Shown here piece after piece: positions 20,861-34,241 of a stretch of DNA of 64,000 nt. The stretch lies in the NCBI GenBank assembly GCA_016800925.1, contig JABCPU010000167.1, positions 1 through 64,000 of the forward strand, in the 5' to 3' direction. Under the pieces are notes generated by a model, which saw nothing but the letters and a program-made list of their open reading frames with translations, was not told the DNA's origin and searched no databases. Every line of letters starts with the position of its first letter. Within the stretch, counting starts at the first letter, position 1. The translations under genes and the position numbers were made by a program. Source of the stretch: Suillus spraguei. Lineage: Eukaryota; Basidiomycota; Agaricomycetes; Boletales; Suillaceae.

Positions 20861-21829
20861 TTCCCGGGACTCACCGCAAACACTGGGACTGTGATACAAG
20901 GGTCTATACACCAACAAGCTGATATCTCTTGCGAATGCCCAGTACACTGCACGCATGATAGACGCCTGGGTATCTTGGTCTGGATCTTTGTCATTGAGGT
21001 TGATGATCCAAGTTTCAAATTTGATTTGTTCTGGAGCGAGCGGCTCCTGCGGAAATTGCAGATCATCATATAAACGTCGAGGCATGACCATGCATATAAA
21101 GACGTTGCGGCTTCATTTCAACATGAAGTGAATATCTTCCATCTGTACTACTGCCCTCGTCAATGCAGTGTAGAACTGCGTTGAAATGCGCGGCAGGAAC
21201 TCGGGCACGCGGGAGAAAGTATTGCGATAAATGATAGATCCAATAGAACTCGAGAAGATAACTAGAGGACTGGGACTTGATCAAAACTGGGGTGAGTTTC
21301 AATCTCTGTACGACGTCATCTTCACAAGTACATTCGGGAGTGGGTAAAGTGCCTAGCATACGGGATGAAGCAGTGTCGAACGTGTTCGTGCAATTATATC
21401 AATGAAGGATAAGCGTCTGGTGTTTGAAGTAAATCAAAGTCACCTAGTTGATGAACGAGATGCAGAGATCGATGCTGCTCTTGTAGGGCAGGAGAAATCC
21501 TGCAGTGATGCCTCATGCAAACATGTTGATGTGCGTGGTTCAAGAAAGACGATAAAGCGGTAAAGCGAGCCATCTGACTTCAATGCATCTGAATCATACG
21601 GTCTTTGGTCTGGCACGCCATAGATGACGTCAAACTTTCATACCCGAATCTGAGATTCGAGCGCTTGATGGACAATAGTCTCCCTTAGTCAGAACAGAAG
21701 GGGGACGCGTAGTACACGTGACTGATCGACGTCATACAAGAGTTTGTCGTCATTAGGAGCCGGCGTTGGATATAAAGGCATACGCTCATCCAATACCAAC
21801 TACACACCACACTTTATCTATCCTTCATA
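20861..21829. other. Intergenic; unresolved minus-strand frames
   Basis: Minus-strand frames at 21091-20756 and 21359-21066 contain protein-like stretches (FPQEPLAPEQIKFETWIINL; ALTRAVVQMEDIHFML) that might be exons of a decayed gene. They have in-frame stops and I recognise no family. The last 100 bases are the promoter of the next gene. Confidence 0.4.
21771..21777 (+). promoter_or_regulatory. TATA-like box
   Basis: TATAAAG lies 59 bases before the start codon of the mitochondrial/LEA-like gene at 21830, a typical spacing in this window. Confidence 0.5.
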
Positions 21830-22653
21830 ATGTACCGCACATCCAATTTGCGCTCCAGCATCGCTCACGGTCGTGTCCCAACGGCCATCCTTCCTGTCGT
21901 GAGTCGATCAGTGTTCCATGATTCTCGAGACTAACTGCGAATGCAGGCACGTAGGACGTACGCAACACAACCTCCGCCGGGGCAAGCGCCGCCCAATTCA
22001 AAGGGCAGCCCTTCCACCAGTGATGGCGGACACAACAACGGCCTCATTATCGCATCTGCTGTCGCAGCACTTGGAGGGATGTATTATTTCTACAACCGCG
22101 ACCGGGGCATCAGTCTTCAGGAGAAAAAACACAGAGATGAAGAGGATATGAAACGGGCAGCACGCGCAGTGCAGGGTGATATAAAGCATGTTGGGGAGGC
22201 AGGGAAGACGATGGCTGAGGATTCCCTTAAAGAAGCTCAGGAGAGCTATGGTGCTGCCAAGGTCGGTCGTCTGAGAATCTAGGTGGTTGGCTTCGTCTGA
22301 GCTGCTACGTGTAGGCCTCGGTCAAAGAGAAAGCGACTGGATCTCGCCAAAAAATAGACGAATCTCGCTATGACCTGACTGAACAGGCACGACAGACGGC
22401 ACACGAAGCACAGGCAAAACTGAATCAGTATAAGGATGCAGCTGAGCGATCTCTAGCGGACGCCAGGAAGACATCCGAACAAAGGTTTGAGGAGACGAAG
22501 GACGCTGTCACACAACGCGTGGATGAGGCCAAGGACGCAGGCCAAGGCTGGTTTAATTGGGGGCAGTCAAAGACAGACGATGCAAAACGTGAAGGCGCTC
22601 AGAAAGTTACAGAGAGTGCAGAACACATTAAGAAGAGGGCAGAGAGACCGTAG
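21830..22653 (+). CDS. Mitochondrial-type LEA-like helical protein
   Basis: Three exons: MYRTSNLRSSIAHGRVPT to PV, then ARRTYATQPPPGQ to SYGAAK, then ASVKEKATGSRQK to KKRAERP. The Arg/Ser-rich start followed by RRTYATQ is a classic mitochondrial targeting and cleavage pattern. One membrane helix follows (GLIIASAVAALGGMYYFY). The remaining 150 residues are charged, Ala/Lys/Glu-rich helix with repeated 11-residue-like spacing (DLTEQARQTAHEAQAKLNQ, FEETKDAVTQRVDEAKDAG), as in LEA-like or apolipoprotein-like proteins. It probably sits in the inner membrane with a helical domain on one side. Intron joins are clean. No enzymatic function is suggested. Confidence 0.75.
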
Positions 22654-22998
22654 GTATGAGATGGTTGGTTTGCGAATGGACATTCAACGAGTTGTACACC
22701 TGAATTAATATTGTAAATACATTACCTTTATTCCCTATATTGCATGTGGTTCTTTCCAACAACCTTATTGCAGTGGGAGCATATCTACAAGGTCGTATGC
22801 TAGCCTCAAGGTTTAAGCGGACCAAAAGTCGTGGGGAACATAAAATTTCGGTAATTGCCGCATGTGCTTCAAGCAGTTCTCCGCTAGTACATAACTGTAG
22901 CGACGACCCTGAGCAAGCTGACCCGGCCGGTGGAATCGCTGATAGCTGATCAGTGTATATCCATCACCGTCTTTGAATTGTCTGGTGTTGTGGCTTAG
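22654..22998. other. Intergenic, nothing recognised
   Basis: This 345-base stretch separates two same-strand genes. I see no RNA gene or repeat. It contains a short CCGGCCGG-type GC patch near 22923. Confidence 0.5.
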
Positions 22999-24181
22999 AT
23001 GGCTGAAATTCAAACCAAGGTTATCCTGGTGGGCTTAGGGTATGTGAACACTTCACATTGGAATAGAAACTACCGATTGACTACCCTACAATATTGACAA
23101 GGGGTGCCACTTGCTCAGGAAAGACCACTCTCGCGAAGCATCTGAAGACCATACTGCCCAATAGTGTCATAGTGCACCAAGATGTCGGTGAATTTCTCAA
23201 AGAATATCAACATTAACTTACCTGTGGCAGGATTTTGCTCCAGTAAGGCACACTACTCGGATGGATCGTATTTTTTCGCTGAGCGGTCGCGCAGCCTGAG
23301 GAGCTACTTCCCGTAAAGCATGGCTACCAGGATTGGGATGCTCCAGATTCCGCAATTGACTACCCACGACTTTCCAATTTTTTAAAGCACGTGAAGGACA
23401 CAGGAAGCATACCAGACGATCATAGAAGCCATGACCATTTGAACAAGCAGACAGATTTACCTATAGAAGAAGAGTGTCAGCACCGTCTGGCTGAGCGCTT
23501 TAGAGTTATCCAAGAGCAAGTCAAGGAGAGTGACCACATCAATATAGTGTGGGGCTTAGTCGACGGGTTTCTGTTATATTGGAATCAGGTGTGTCAGCTT
23601 TGATGCCTCAATAAAACGGAGAAATCAATGTGTCTTGGTCATAGGAAGTCATAGAGCAACTAGATATGCGCTTCCTACTCCGTGTTCCACTTAGAACATT
23701 GGAAGACCGGAGAAAAGCGCGGCAGGTTTACATCACAGCAAGTATGTCATTCAGCATTTCCGCTCTATCTTCGCTCCTATTCCGCTCCGATGATTATTGA
23801 CTTTACCTCCCTTTCATTACCTCCCGAATGTCAATTCTGCCGACGCGTCCAATTTCCCTTAACTCCACACGCCTCCGTTCTTTGTCCACACACTCATAAC
23901 TTATGCGGCTACTCCCATGGAGAGCAATTTAATGAAGAGGGAGACGCATGGGTAGACCCCCTGACTACTGGGAGAAGATTGTACTCCCTGCCTACCTGGA
24001 CGCATACCGCGAAATGTTCGAAAGCGGTGATGTTGAGAATGGGGACCTGACAAATAAGGTGGAAGGTCTTGTTTTAATCGAGCCTGAGAAAGAGGGAAAA
24101 AGGATGAGCATGACGGATATCGTTGAAAGGTGTTGCCAGGAGTTATATAAACTTGTCAGGGCGGAAGGGTCGAGCAAGTAA
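22999..24181 (+). CDS. Nicotinamide riboside / uridine-type kinase with frameshift
   Basis: P-loop kinase of the NRK1/uridine kinase type, which phosphorylates nicotinamide riboside in NAD salvage (family knowledge). Exon 1 MAEIQTKVILVGLG joins GATCSGKTTLAKHL, a Walker A motif. VHQDDFAP, the acidic substrate motif, is supplied partly by a 12-nt exon (23231-23242). QDWDAPDSAIDYPRL, VDGFLLYWNQ, RFLLRVPLRTLEDRRKAR and DPPDYWEKIVLPAYLDAY follow. At 23957-23961 a run of five C breaks the frame between WVDP and PDYWEKIV; one more C would restore it. The rest is well preserved, so this is either a recent null allele or a homopolymer sequencing error. A long (about 190-nt) interval after YITA may hold an additional exon. 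Confidence 0.8.
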
Positions 24182-24495
24182 GCAATTTATGCATAGCCTG
24201 CGTGCAGGATTTTCAAGTAATTTTCCTGCACATAATTCTAAGGGGACACCGGGAAAAAGTTCCCGGAAGGAGAATCGGAGGGCCGGGTCTTGTTCCTTGT
24301 TGGCCGCTTGTGATTTCCATTTTTCAATACCCGAAAGCTGATATAATACGACAATCACATGCTACATTTTAATTTAAACCTTGTGCATCGTGATTGGCTA
24401 GCAATTAATGGTACTTGACCCGAAGGGCTCACCCCAACCGCATCTTGCTCCTTCTCCATTATCATCGTCTCCACACACTCCTAACATTTATCGCA
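24182..24495. other. Intergenic with promoter of fumarate reductase
   Basis: This 314-base stretch holds no gene. The last 60 bases before the ATG at 24496 are pyrimidine-rich (CTCCTTCTCC and CCACACACTCC), a common fungal core-promoter and leader feature. Confidence 0.4.
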
Positions 24496-26618
<2,123 letters not shown>

Positions 26619-27887
26619 GGGGTTAAAGGATGTTATGACTCCGCTCAACAAAAGTAGAGGAACCATATCTGTCATCTTTCTTCGCATTGCATATCTCTTT
26701 CCCCATGTCTCTGCTTGGTTGTTGTAATGCAGTGTATTATAATTTGTCTTCACACCATCTGTAACCGACTGATCCATGAGGCTAACATGAGGCCGTGGCT
26801 GTTGAACTTAGAATTATGTATTTCTCTGCGATAATTGGTGGCCCTAGGAATCTTCAATGCGTTTCATTTTGTGCGGCGCGTGCCCCGCCTGCCATGGCCA
26901 TTGGCTGGCGCCACTTCATTTCAAACATTGTTCATATATTATGGGCAATTGGCTACCGTCGCGGTGTCTGGCCAGTGGCCATAACCGCGACTTATATACC
27001 GTTGTGCCATCTCCTAGGATCAGGAAAAAAGGATGGACATGAGTACTTGCAAGGGTTGGCCAGGCTGTCAATGGTAAGTACCGCTAGTCATGAGCCGTGT
27101 ACTGCATCAGCATAACGTTCAGCACATAGCATATGCGCCCCCTGGCGTGCTCTGTGAGGCGTCGGAGGATCCCAAAAGCAGATGATAGGACCCGACACAT
27201 TGAATTGGTTCCACACAACATGGCGGGAATGCTATCCTGCGCACCCACATACGGTCCCAGACTTCCGTTTCCGTTTGAAGCCTTCAACCCGGCACTCATC
27301 CGTCTCGTTATGTGTGCGGAGGCCGTGGCGCACTACGTCCTTCTACTCCACCGACTGCAAAACGGTGTCTTCCAAGTTGCCACCACCACCGCCGCCATTT
27401 ACCACCATCATGCTACCGGCCTGGGTGCACCATCCTGTTATGACTTGTTCTCAGTGCCGCACGCCGCAGTCTTGAGCTCACACTATTACGTGGCTTGAAT
27501 CCCTCTTCTGTGAACCGTGGCATTCCCGTTCCTGCCGTTTCAAGAGTATGCAATGTGGCCCAAGGATAATGCTTGTGTGGAAATTTATTGGTGCAGTTGC
27601 TCATCAACGTGCCTGTTAATGAAGTCTCTCGCTTCCTTCGATGACTCGAATGCTGGCTTGACAACTAAGTACTGTCGTTGGTGCGCCCGAACACTTCATG
27701 TGTCGGGACTTGTTTGCCTTTCCTAGATACTAAGCCACTACCAGAAGCTGTATTCGACCATGTCCATGCGTTTTGTGGGTTGGCAAGCAGGGTCATTTTG
27801 GATCCGGGAAGGCATATAAAAGTCTTATGGATAGTAGACCAAGATCTCAGCCCTCCACCTTCAATCCAACTGTAATCGACCGCCTAT
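26619..27887. other. Intergenic, 1.27 kb, promoter side of C2H2 gene
   Basis: Plus-strand frames at 27133-27498 are open by chance and overlap others; no family is recognised. The region contains the 3' end of the fumarate reductase and a TATA-like box at 27815. A longer-than-usual upstream region would fit a regulated transcription-factor gene. Confidence 0.45.
27815..27821 (+). promoter_or_regulatory. TATA box of the C2H2 gene
   Basis: TATAAAA lies 73 bases before the ATG at 27888. Confidence 0.55.
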
Positions 27888-28856
27888 ATGCAGTCCTCCG
27901 ATTCAATTGCTGGTCCCCCGATATTCGGATACGATGAAACTACCAGGTAATACATGAAATCTGATCGTGCCAGGATTGATCTGACTTTGTTGCGTGTGTA
28001 ATAGCCTAAATTACGTCCCTTGCGCTTCTACCACGTGGTGGCCTGGATCTACTGTTAATGGTCCATTAGACCAGCGCTTCCAGAATGACTTCCCCTTTGC
28101 TCCAGAGATTTTGGCAATGCAGTACGTCGTTATCGTCGACGTCGTTTTGCTGGTTCCTCACTACGAAACTACAGGAATTATGGACACCAGCACCTTGTGA
28201 ATGATAATACAACATTTCAGAGCATTCCTGAGAACTCTATGTTATCACGCTCGGTGACAGTAGATAGAATGTTTTACTATCCTCAAGATCCACGGCGTCC
28301 TCCACCCGAGGATGACAACCTAAATCAAGCATATGTTGGGTAGGTCTATCGAACCGAGTAGCGAGCACGCTATTCACTCAGCTACTAGGAGCCAGTACCG
28401 ACAATCTGTCTGGGACAACCCAGGCCAATCCCCTCCGACCTTGCAAGTGACGGCATCACAGCCATCAACGGAACTACTCCCTATCATGATGCCGCCTCAA
28501 GATCAACGTTTGTCCTTCCCTCCAACATTTCATTATAACCTCTAATTGTCCTCGCTCCAGCGGTTTTTCTTCTATGCGCATGGACTCAAGATGATAAACG
28601 ATGTGGTCATACCATTTGGAGTGACAGGCGCAAACTTGGCACGCATCTTCGTGACTTTCACGGTGTACAAGGCAACGAGAAGAAAGGGGTCGTGTGCCTC
28701 TGGGATGGTTGCAATCACAACATGCAAAGAGGCGCCATCGGGCGACACATCATCAGCTGCCACATGAAAACTAGATGGACCTGCGAGTATTGTTCCAAGA
28801 CGTATTCTCGCAGGGACGCCCTGAAGAAGCACACCAAGGATTGCCAAGCCGCATAG
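27888..28856 (+). CDS. C2H2 zinc-finger transcription regulator
   Basis: Starts MQSSDSIAGPPIFGYDETT. Five exons have clean joins: DETT/SLNYVPC, AMQ/NYGHQH, AYVG/SQYRQS, QDQ/PVFLLC. The first 190 residues are disordered and Pro/Gln/Ser-rich (FYYPQDPRRPPPEDD; ASQPSTELLPIMMPPQDQ), as in activation domains. The C-terminal 85 residues hold three Cys/His fingers: CAWTQDDKRCGH to THLRDFH; CLWDGCNHNMQRGAIGRHIISCH; and CEYCSKTYSRRDALKKHTKDC. The last departs slightly from classic C2H2 by using His then Cys as ligands. This layout (disordered N-terminus, C-terminal finger cluster) is typical of mushroom regulators. Targets unknown. Confidence 0.8.
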
Positions 28857-30467
28857 ACTTAACCACTGGCCAGCATCGCATATTCTCGCTCGTTATCGTT
28901 CTCTTTCTTTTGGTGACTAACACCAATCATTTCACTGTAATATCTCGTTATACATATCTTCACTTCTGGTGTATCATTATCCTTAAACTATACGGGTATG
29001 AAACCTTGTGTAACACCTAGTATTAGCATACCTTGTCATCGACACTTCTTCAATGATGTATTATCTTGACTCTTTTTACAAGGCGATGATAGAATGACAT
29101 TAATAAGTTCTTTGCCGGAAAGTAAAAACGATGACGGTAGAACAGGTCGATGACAGCTTCAGACGTGTCTTTGGGTGCTGGGATCGTGATCACCCTAATC
29201 GCAAATGCAAATGAACTAACGACTTCAGCGGAATTCATTCTGGTATGCGGAACCACGTTTGTGAGAGTGGATGGCTGCGACCTCGGGTCTTAGTGCGCTC
29301 TCATACTCGAAGTTGAAGTAATTCAGAGGATCCTCAGCTGGTCTAGTCAATTCTAAAATGCCTGTTGTGAATGTCAACCTGGGCCCAACCTTACGGTCGC
29401 TCTCTCGTAAATTGCTTACGCGGACCTCAAGACCTGCCCAAGGCCTTTCCTCAACTGGCTACCACTGTTAAACCTCGCATGGGAGACATCCTACACCAGC
29501 TTGTGACTTGTCCCATCCTCCTGATCCTCGCTGGACTAGTAGAGCCCATATTCAGGTACCCAAACCTTCCAATGTAGTATCGCTGAATGTACTTATAAAC
29601 ATTTTACTCATCATACTCGCAGTCTACTGTGTCTGTTTTGCTTGGGCAAATTTTGAGTAGTTTATGCGATTCGACCGCCAGCTGGGCGGTAGTGGCCAAA
29701 TTAGGAACAAGGTCCACGTAAGTAATTTACGGCCGCAAAGTCACGTATGTTCACAGTCAGAAAATTTCAGAATTGACTCGGCCGGGCCAGACCAGACCTC
29801 GAGGCCTTCATACTGATCATGAACATATGATACGGATGGGCCAAGCTCCCCGTCCGCTCATTCAAATTTCCTTCTGAATCTTCCTCGAGAATTGAGGCAA
29901 TTGACATCTCTTGGTACGCTGTATGTGCTGTAAGTCATCATTGGTCCCATCAATGATTAATGATTGACTCGTATAGTTCAAATTCCAAGAGGTTAGCTTG
30001 ATACTGGAGAATCTTCGATCGGCAGTGAATCCGACGGATAACCTATGTTATCGGATACTACATCATTTGCCTCTTCTCCACTTCAAAAAAAATCTAGAAC
30101 TTCATATTTTCCCTGCTCGGCGTAAGGAGACCTGCCAATCGGGCAAGCCGCGTGTGCTTAGCAAATCAACGTTTACTACTCAGGTCGGCGGTATATGTGT
30201 GATGCCGTCGTGTGACTCCGACGGTAGTAACGCCAATCTGAATCTTTTGGTGTTTGTAGAAGTGACAAGGCAGAGGGTGGACTCACTTGCGATACGGTGG
30301 GTTACGCAGTAAATCAGTTATCCTGTCGTATTACTGAACCACGCTTCATTACCGTGACAACGTGTAATTTGAATTGAACTTGATTAGAGCTGCTCTTCTT
30401 CGGTGCGGCACAGGATTGATTGCCAAATTTTTAATTTTAATTTTAATTCCAATTCCTGTCCTTTGCA

Positions 30468-30575
30468 GAGTAATACTCTATGTAGGACAATATGATCTGG
30501 TCTACGGGACCCTCGGTGTCCCAGTCGCATCTCCAGACACGCGAATGCCCTGATGTGAGACGTGCCCCCGGTTGC
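30468..30575 (+). repeat. Dispersed repeat, copy 1
   Basis: Shares CTATGTAGGACA, CTACGGGACCC/CTACTGGACCC, CGGTGTCC and a longer block CGCGAATGCCCTGATGTGAG with 57248-57345, same orientation. It may be a fragment of a MITE or solo LTR; no terminal structure is visible. Confidence 0.7.
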
Positions 30576-30945
30576 CAATTCTCTGGTTATGCATCAATCG
30601 CGTGTGCGTATTGGGAGTATTACATTTCCGATGAGCACATCAAAACTGCGGTGGACGTAGTATAACAAGCTACTTTCCCGTCGGATGTCATCCGGTGGCA
30701 CTAGTCAGGGCCCACCTGCCGACAGCGCTCAGTTCCCTTCCTTCCAACGGGTGACGCATTAGCATCGGCTTTCATCATTGCGGCACGTATAGCCCTCCTA
30801 GGTCCCTTTATAATGACAGGCCCAATGCTGCGCTAATCACCACGTACTGTTTGAATACACCGTCTTTCACAGGTGATAGCTGTGAGGCCCGCAGTAACAT
30901 TTGTCTTCTTCGGGCAGGTCTATTGATACTGGATCGCATTTAGGT

Positions 30946-30953
30946 ATATATAA
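30946..30953 (+). promoter_or_regulatory. TATA box of RTA1-like gene
   Basis: TATATATA lies about 60 bases before the ATG at 31006. Confidence 0.5.
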
Positions 30954-31005
30954 CCCTTGCGAGTCCTGCATCTTGATATCGTCTTTTGCGCCAAAGCCTC
31001 CAGTC

Positions 31006-32225
31006 ATGAGGAGCATGCAATCTGTGAACATCCTGGTCATTGTCGCCTTCCTCATCGGCGCGGCGAGCGCAAGTTAGTGGTCTATCAATATTCATTGAAC
31101 TTAATATTTAAATACAATAGCTAATGACAACAGCACAATCAGCGTAGAACAGCCGACAATAGTCTCTGCAGTATATAGTCAGTCCACATCATCACCCTTC
31201 GGATTGAGTCTAATCCATTCGATCCAGAATATTCCCCAAGCAAAGTCGCAGCAGGTGTAGCAGGCGGGTTGTACTTCGTTGCCAGCCTTTGCTTGTTCAC
31301 GCGCCTATTCATGAACAAGGCGTGGTGGGGACTTTGTCTCCCTATAGCCTCGACCTGTAAGTTGTCACCGCCCACCTCGAAATACGCGCTGATTGTTCAA
31401 ACAGTAATGTCTGTTGGCTTTTTTATGCGCATACCTATGGCGATGAACCCAAATTCTCTCCCAATTTTCATGGTCCAATCACTCCTCACCTTGTTACCAC
31501 CTGCTGCATACCTCGCCTTCAATTACATCCTTTACGGGCGTTTCATCGTGAACTGTGTGGACAGACGCTACTCTTGGATAAAGCCAGAGAGAGTTGCCCG
31601 GTACTTCGTTATCAGCGATATCACGACATTCCTCATACAGGTTTAAAGTTTGATCGTTTATCTCCTTCACACAGAAGATTAATCCCAACGTTGTACAGGG
31701 GGCAGGTGGCGGTCTGGAAGCGTCGACAAATGAGACAAGCGAGAAGCTGGGCGCGGACGTGCTGCTCGCAGGACTAATCCTTCAGACACTTTCATTTGCA
31801 TTTTTCATGATCCTAGTTTTGCATGTATGGCATAGTATCATTCGAGACGGTTTCCTACCCCGCCAGGAGCCATGGGGGCCAATTCTTTGGATATTGATGT
31901 TTTCTTCAACAGCCTACATGGTGTGCCTTTCGTCCACACTTATCGTCCATCTTCACTGATGTTGTACGATACAGGTTCGCTGTATCTATCGTGTAATCGA
32001 GCTTGGTCAAGGTACCGGCGGCTATCTCCTCACCCATGAAAGTGAGTGTTAGGAACTAAAACCGAGGTCCTTGATCTAACCCTTGCCTGACCAGTCTATT
32101 TCTACCTTCTCGATTCTCTGCCACTGTTGATTGGTATTTGCACATATATCTTCTACTGGCCATCAAAGTATCTCGAGGCGTCAGTCAAGTCCGTCCATGA
32201 AATGGAAGTGACAGAACAGATTTAA
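31006..32225 (+). CDS. RTA1-like multi-pass membrane protein
   Basis: The N-terminal hydrophobic segment SVNILVIVAFLIGAASA is followed by a short exon TNDNSTIS (potential N-glycosylation) and PFDPEYSPSKVAAGVAGGLYF, the first helix of the RTA1 domain. Further helices: SVGFFMRIPMAMNPNSLPIF; LLPPAAYLAFNYILYGRFI; GLILQTLSFAFFMILVLHV; PILWILMFSSTAYM; and YLLDSLPLLIGICTYIFYW. Conserved RTA1 features are RFI near helix 4, LILQTLSFAFF, and RCIYRVIELGQG...GYLLTHE before the last helix. The family is associated with lipid translocation and resistance to toxic lipids or azoles in fungi. Six or so exons; the join just before SNPFDPEY uses a weak acceptor. Apparently intact. Confidence 0.85.
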
Positions 32226-32586
32226 AATTCTGTCAGCATCATCATTTTCATTTCAAGAAGTTACTCTGGTGCGTGAACCGTGTATAATACCCGCATAAGG
32301 ACCCTGGGACCTAGACCGTATGTTAATAATAAGTACACTGTGATATGTGTTCTGTAGACTTCACCGCACAATGTCCTGCTTATATAATTAGCGTTCGGAG
32401 CGAATAGGATGGCAATTATGCCCTTAATATTGACATGGACTCCACGCCGATAATGCCCGGAACCGGTGTAAGCGTGCTAAATTTTAAAAGCTGAGACTCG
32501 AGTACTTCTAAGCGTCCTTTCCCCACACCCATCCTTACGATTTCGTTTACTGCAGCAACCTACCAAAAAATCAGTATACCATCTGA
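32226..32586. other. Intergenic, nothing recognised
   Basis: About 360 bases between two same-strand genes, holding the 3' end of the RTA1-like gene and the promoter of the acetyltransferase gene. A CCCCACACCC pyrimidine/CA tract lies at 32520-32530. Confidence 0.4.
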
Positions 32587-33289
32587 ATGCCATCTGTCAT
32601 GACTCGATGCGACAATAAAGATACGTCATTATTGCTGCCGGACGGAATCGGCATACGGATGATGAGATCTTCTGACTCGTCACAAGTCCGTGCCCTCCAT
32701 GTGAGAACACCCTTTCTCATTTGCACACAGAGCCCCTGACTAGCAGGTCACTCGACCAATTGGGCCAAAGACCAAACTTCTCCCAATCGCATACCCCACT
32801 GCGTTCTTCGTGCAGCTGCTCGTACAGCCTCAGCACATGTGTCTGGTAGCCACATACGGCGGTAAAGTCGTGGCATTTGCCTCTGCTACCAAAGAGACAC
32901 GGCATTCAACGCCAGGGCCGCTCGGTTCGAGTGGGGATCAGGATCGATCGACTGGAGGAGGCGCCCTGCGGGTTACCTTGTTGACGCTTGGGGTATCGCC
33001 CGAGTTCCAACGACAAGGGATAGCACGCAGACTCGTGCATGAAGTCGTGCAGCGTCTACGATCCTCTTGCGGAGCTCCTTGTCATGAATCACCTTTCGCT
33101 CCATCGAGCGATCCGACTGATGCGGTGATTTTATGCGCCGAGGTCGCGCGTGACAATTCGCCGGGACAGTCTTTTTATTCCCACCTCGGGATGCAAAGAC
33201 AGCTGGAAGCGGATAAGCAGAGCGGGTTTGGTTCGAAGGCACACACGTGCATGGTACTGGGGGTGATGAGAACAGTTCCCGTTTCCTGA
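32587..33289 (+). CDS. GNAT-family N-acetyltransferase
   Basis: Two exons: MPSVMTRCDNKDTSLLLPDG to RALH, a 46-nt intron, then VTRPIGPKTKLLPIAYPTAFF to RTVPVS. The acetyl-CoA fold is visible: beta-4 VTLLTLGVSPEFQ, the pyrophosphate loop QRQGIARRL (Q/R-x-x-G-x-A), helix VHEVVQRLRSS, beta-5 VILCAEVARDNS, and SFYSHLGMQ. The length (about 218 residues) and the RPIGPKTKLLPIAYPTAFF start resemble small N-terminal or NAA60-like acetyltransferases. An acidic, Ser-rich insert (ESPFAPSSDPTD) is unusual. Substrate cannot be told from sequence. Confidence 0.85.
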
Positions 33290-33500
33290 AGAATATTCAT
33301 CGCTGCATTTTTCAGGAGGTGGTGGATGGCGGTCGCTGCAGAGCACTGAGCATTATTATTAACTTGTGTGCTAGTATAAGTTAGAACCGTGGTGAATTTT
33401 TGTTTGCCGTAATGATATCCCCATGACATTTGTGTCTTCTTGCACTTCAGCTAGAAAGGCATGGTCTAGATGACCGTGGCAGCCTGAACCAATTTTATAC

Positions 33501-33794
33501 ATGACATCACCTGCAGATGCTGAACCGAACTTGACAGTTGAAGAAGGCCTGCCAGCTGATGGTGAAGGATATGGGGTACCAAAAAGTTTTGAAGTCATGA
33601 TGACCTACGATTTCATCCTGTTCGATCAAACACAAGGACTGGAGAGTTTGAGAGGAGGTTTTATGAAAGGTTTATTGAGATCGATTGAAAGGGTACATGA
33701 GGCAGATTCTAGAACGTATCAGAAGGGAAAAGTAGGGTATCAACCGGAGCCTAGAGAACATCGGGATTCTACAAATATGGTATGCGTCAGCTAA
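33501..33794 (+). CDS. Hypothetical 97-residue protein
   Basis: One uninterrupted frame, MTSPADAEPNLTVEEGLPAD to STNMVCVS. It is acidic at the start, then KSFEVMMTYDFILFDQ and RGGFMKGLLRSIERVHE (helical). I do not recognise it. Codon use looks coding, but it has no splice or family support. It could be one exon of a larger gene. Confidence 0.3.
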   Translation: MTSPADAEPNLTVEEGLPADGEGYGVPKSFEVMMTYDFILFDQTQGLESLRGGFMKGLLRSIERVHEADSRTYQKGKVGYQPEPREHRDSTNMVCVS

Positions 33795-34241
33795 GAAATC
33801 AAGCATCCTGCTATGTATGTATATCACTGATCTGCTGCGTTTCAATGCAACTTCCTGCGATAAATAAATCGTTTGATCAGTAAAGATCCGCGTTGAGGCT
33901 TGTGTTTCGCAGCGAAGAGGATCTTGCTATGAAGCGAGACTGATAATCAGCTGCCTGATCTGTTTCTGTTTCTTCAGTGCGCTGGCCGTATGCAAGTTTT
34001 GTCAAATGACCAGGGGGATTCCGGGAGGTACAAGTTGAGAGAATTCCGAGGGGCAACTCCAAATGCGAAGTTTGGTCGCAAACTCAAAAATCACGTTGGC
34101 ATATCCCAAAGCAGCTAGTGGAGTCTGAAAATCGGAGCGCCCCACTATAAAATCCATCACCCATGTTTGTCTTTGTTCTCAACCCGTTCTCTTTGAACTC
34201 TGACAGTTCAGGAAGGGTACTACTTGTCATCGCGTTTCATC
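33795..34241. other. Promoter region of RRM gene
   Basis: No gene is supported. The final 100 bases carry a TATA box and a pyrimidine-rich leader (TTTGTCTTTGTTCTC, CCCGTTCTCTTTG). Confidence 0.5.
34146..34152 (+). promoter_or_regulatory. TATA box of the RRM gene
   Basis: TATAAAA lies 96 bases before the ATG at 34242. Confidence 0.6.

Larger units (their letters stand above)
28857..31005. other. Intergenic 2.1 kb, no confident gene
   Basis: Several short frames could be exons. On minus, 29337-29216 reads LTRPAEDPLNYFNFEYESAL. On plus, 29998-30312 reads ILENLRSAVNPTDNLCYRI. They do not assemble into a recognisable protein. It contains the dispersed repeat at 30468-30575 and AT-rich (TTTTAA)n near 30430. 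The last 400 bases are the RTA1-gene promoter. Confidence 0.45.

Noticed and set aside
27133..27498. 121-residue plus-strand frame
   Set aside because: It sits in a promoter-length region, has no family resemblance, and overlapping frames of equal length exist.
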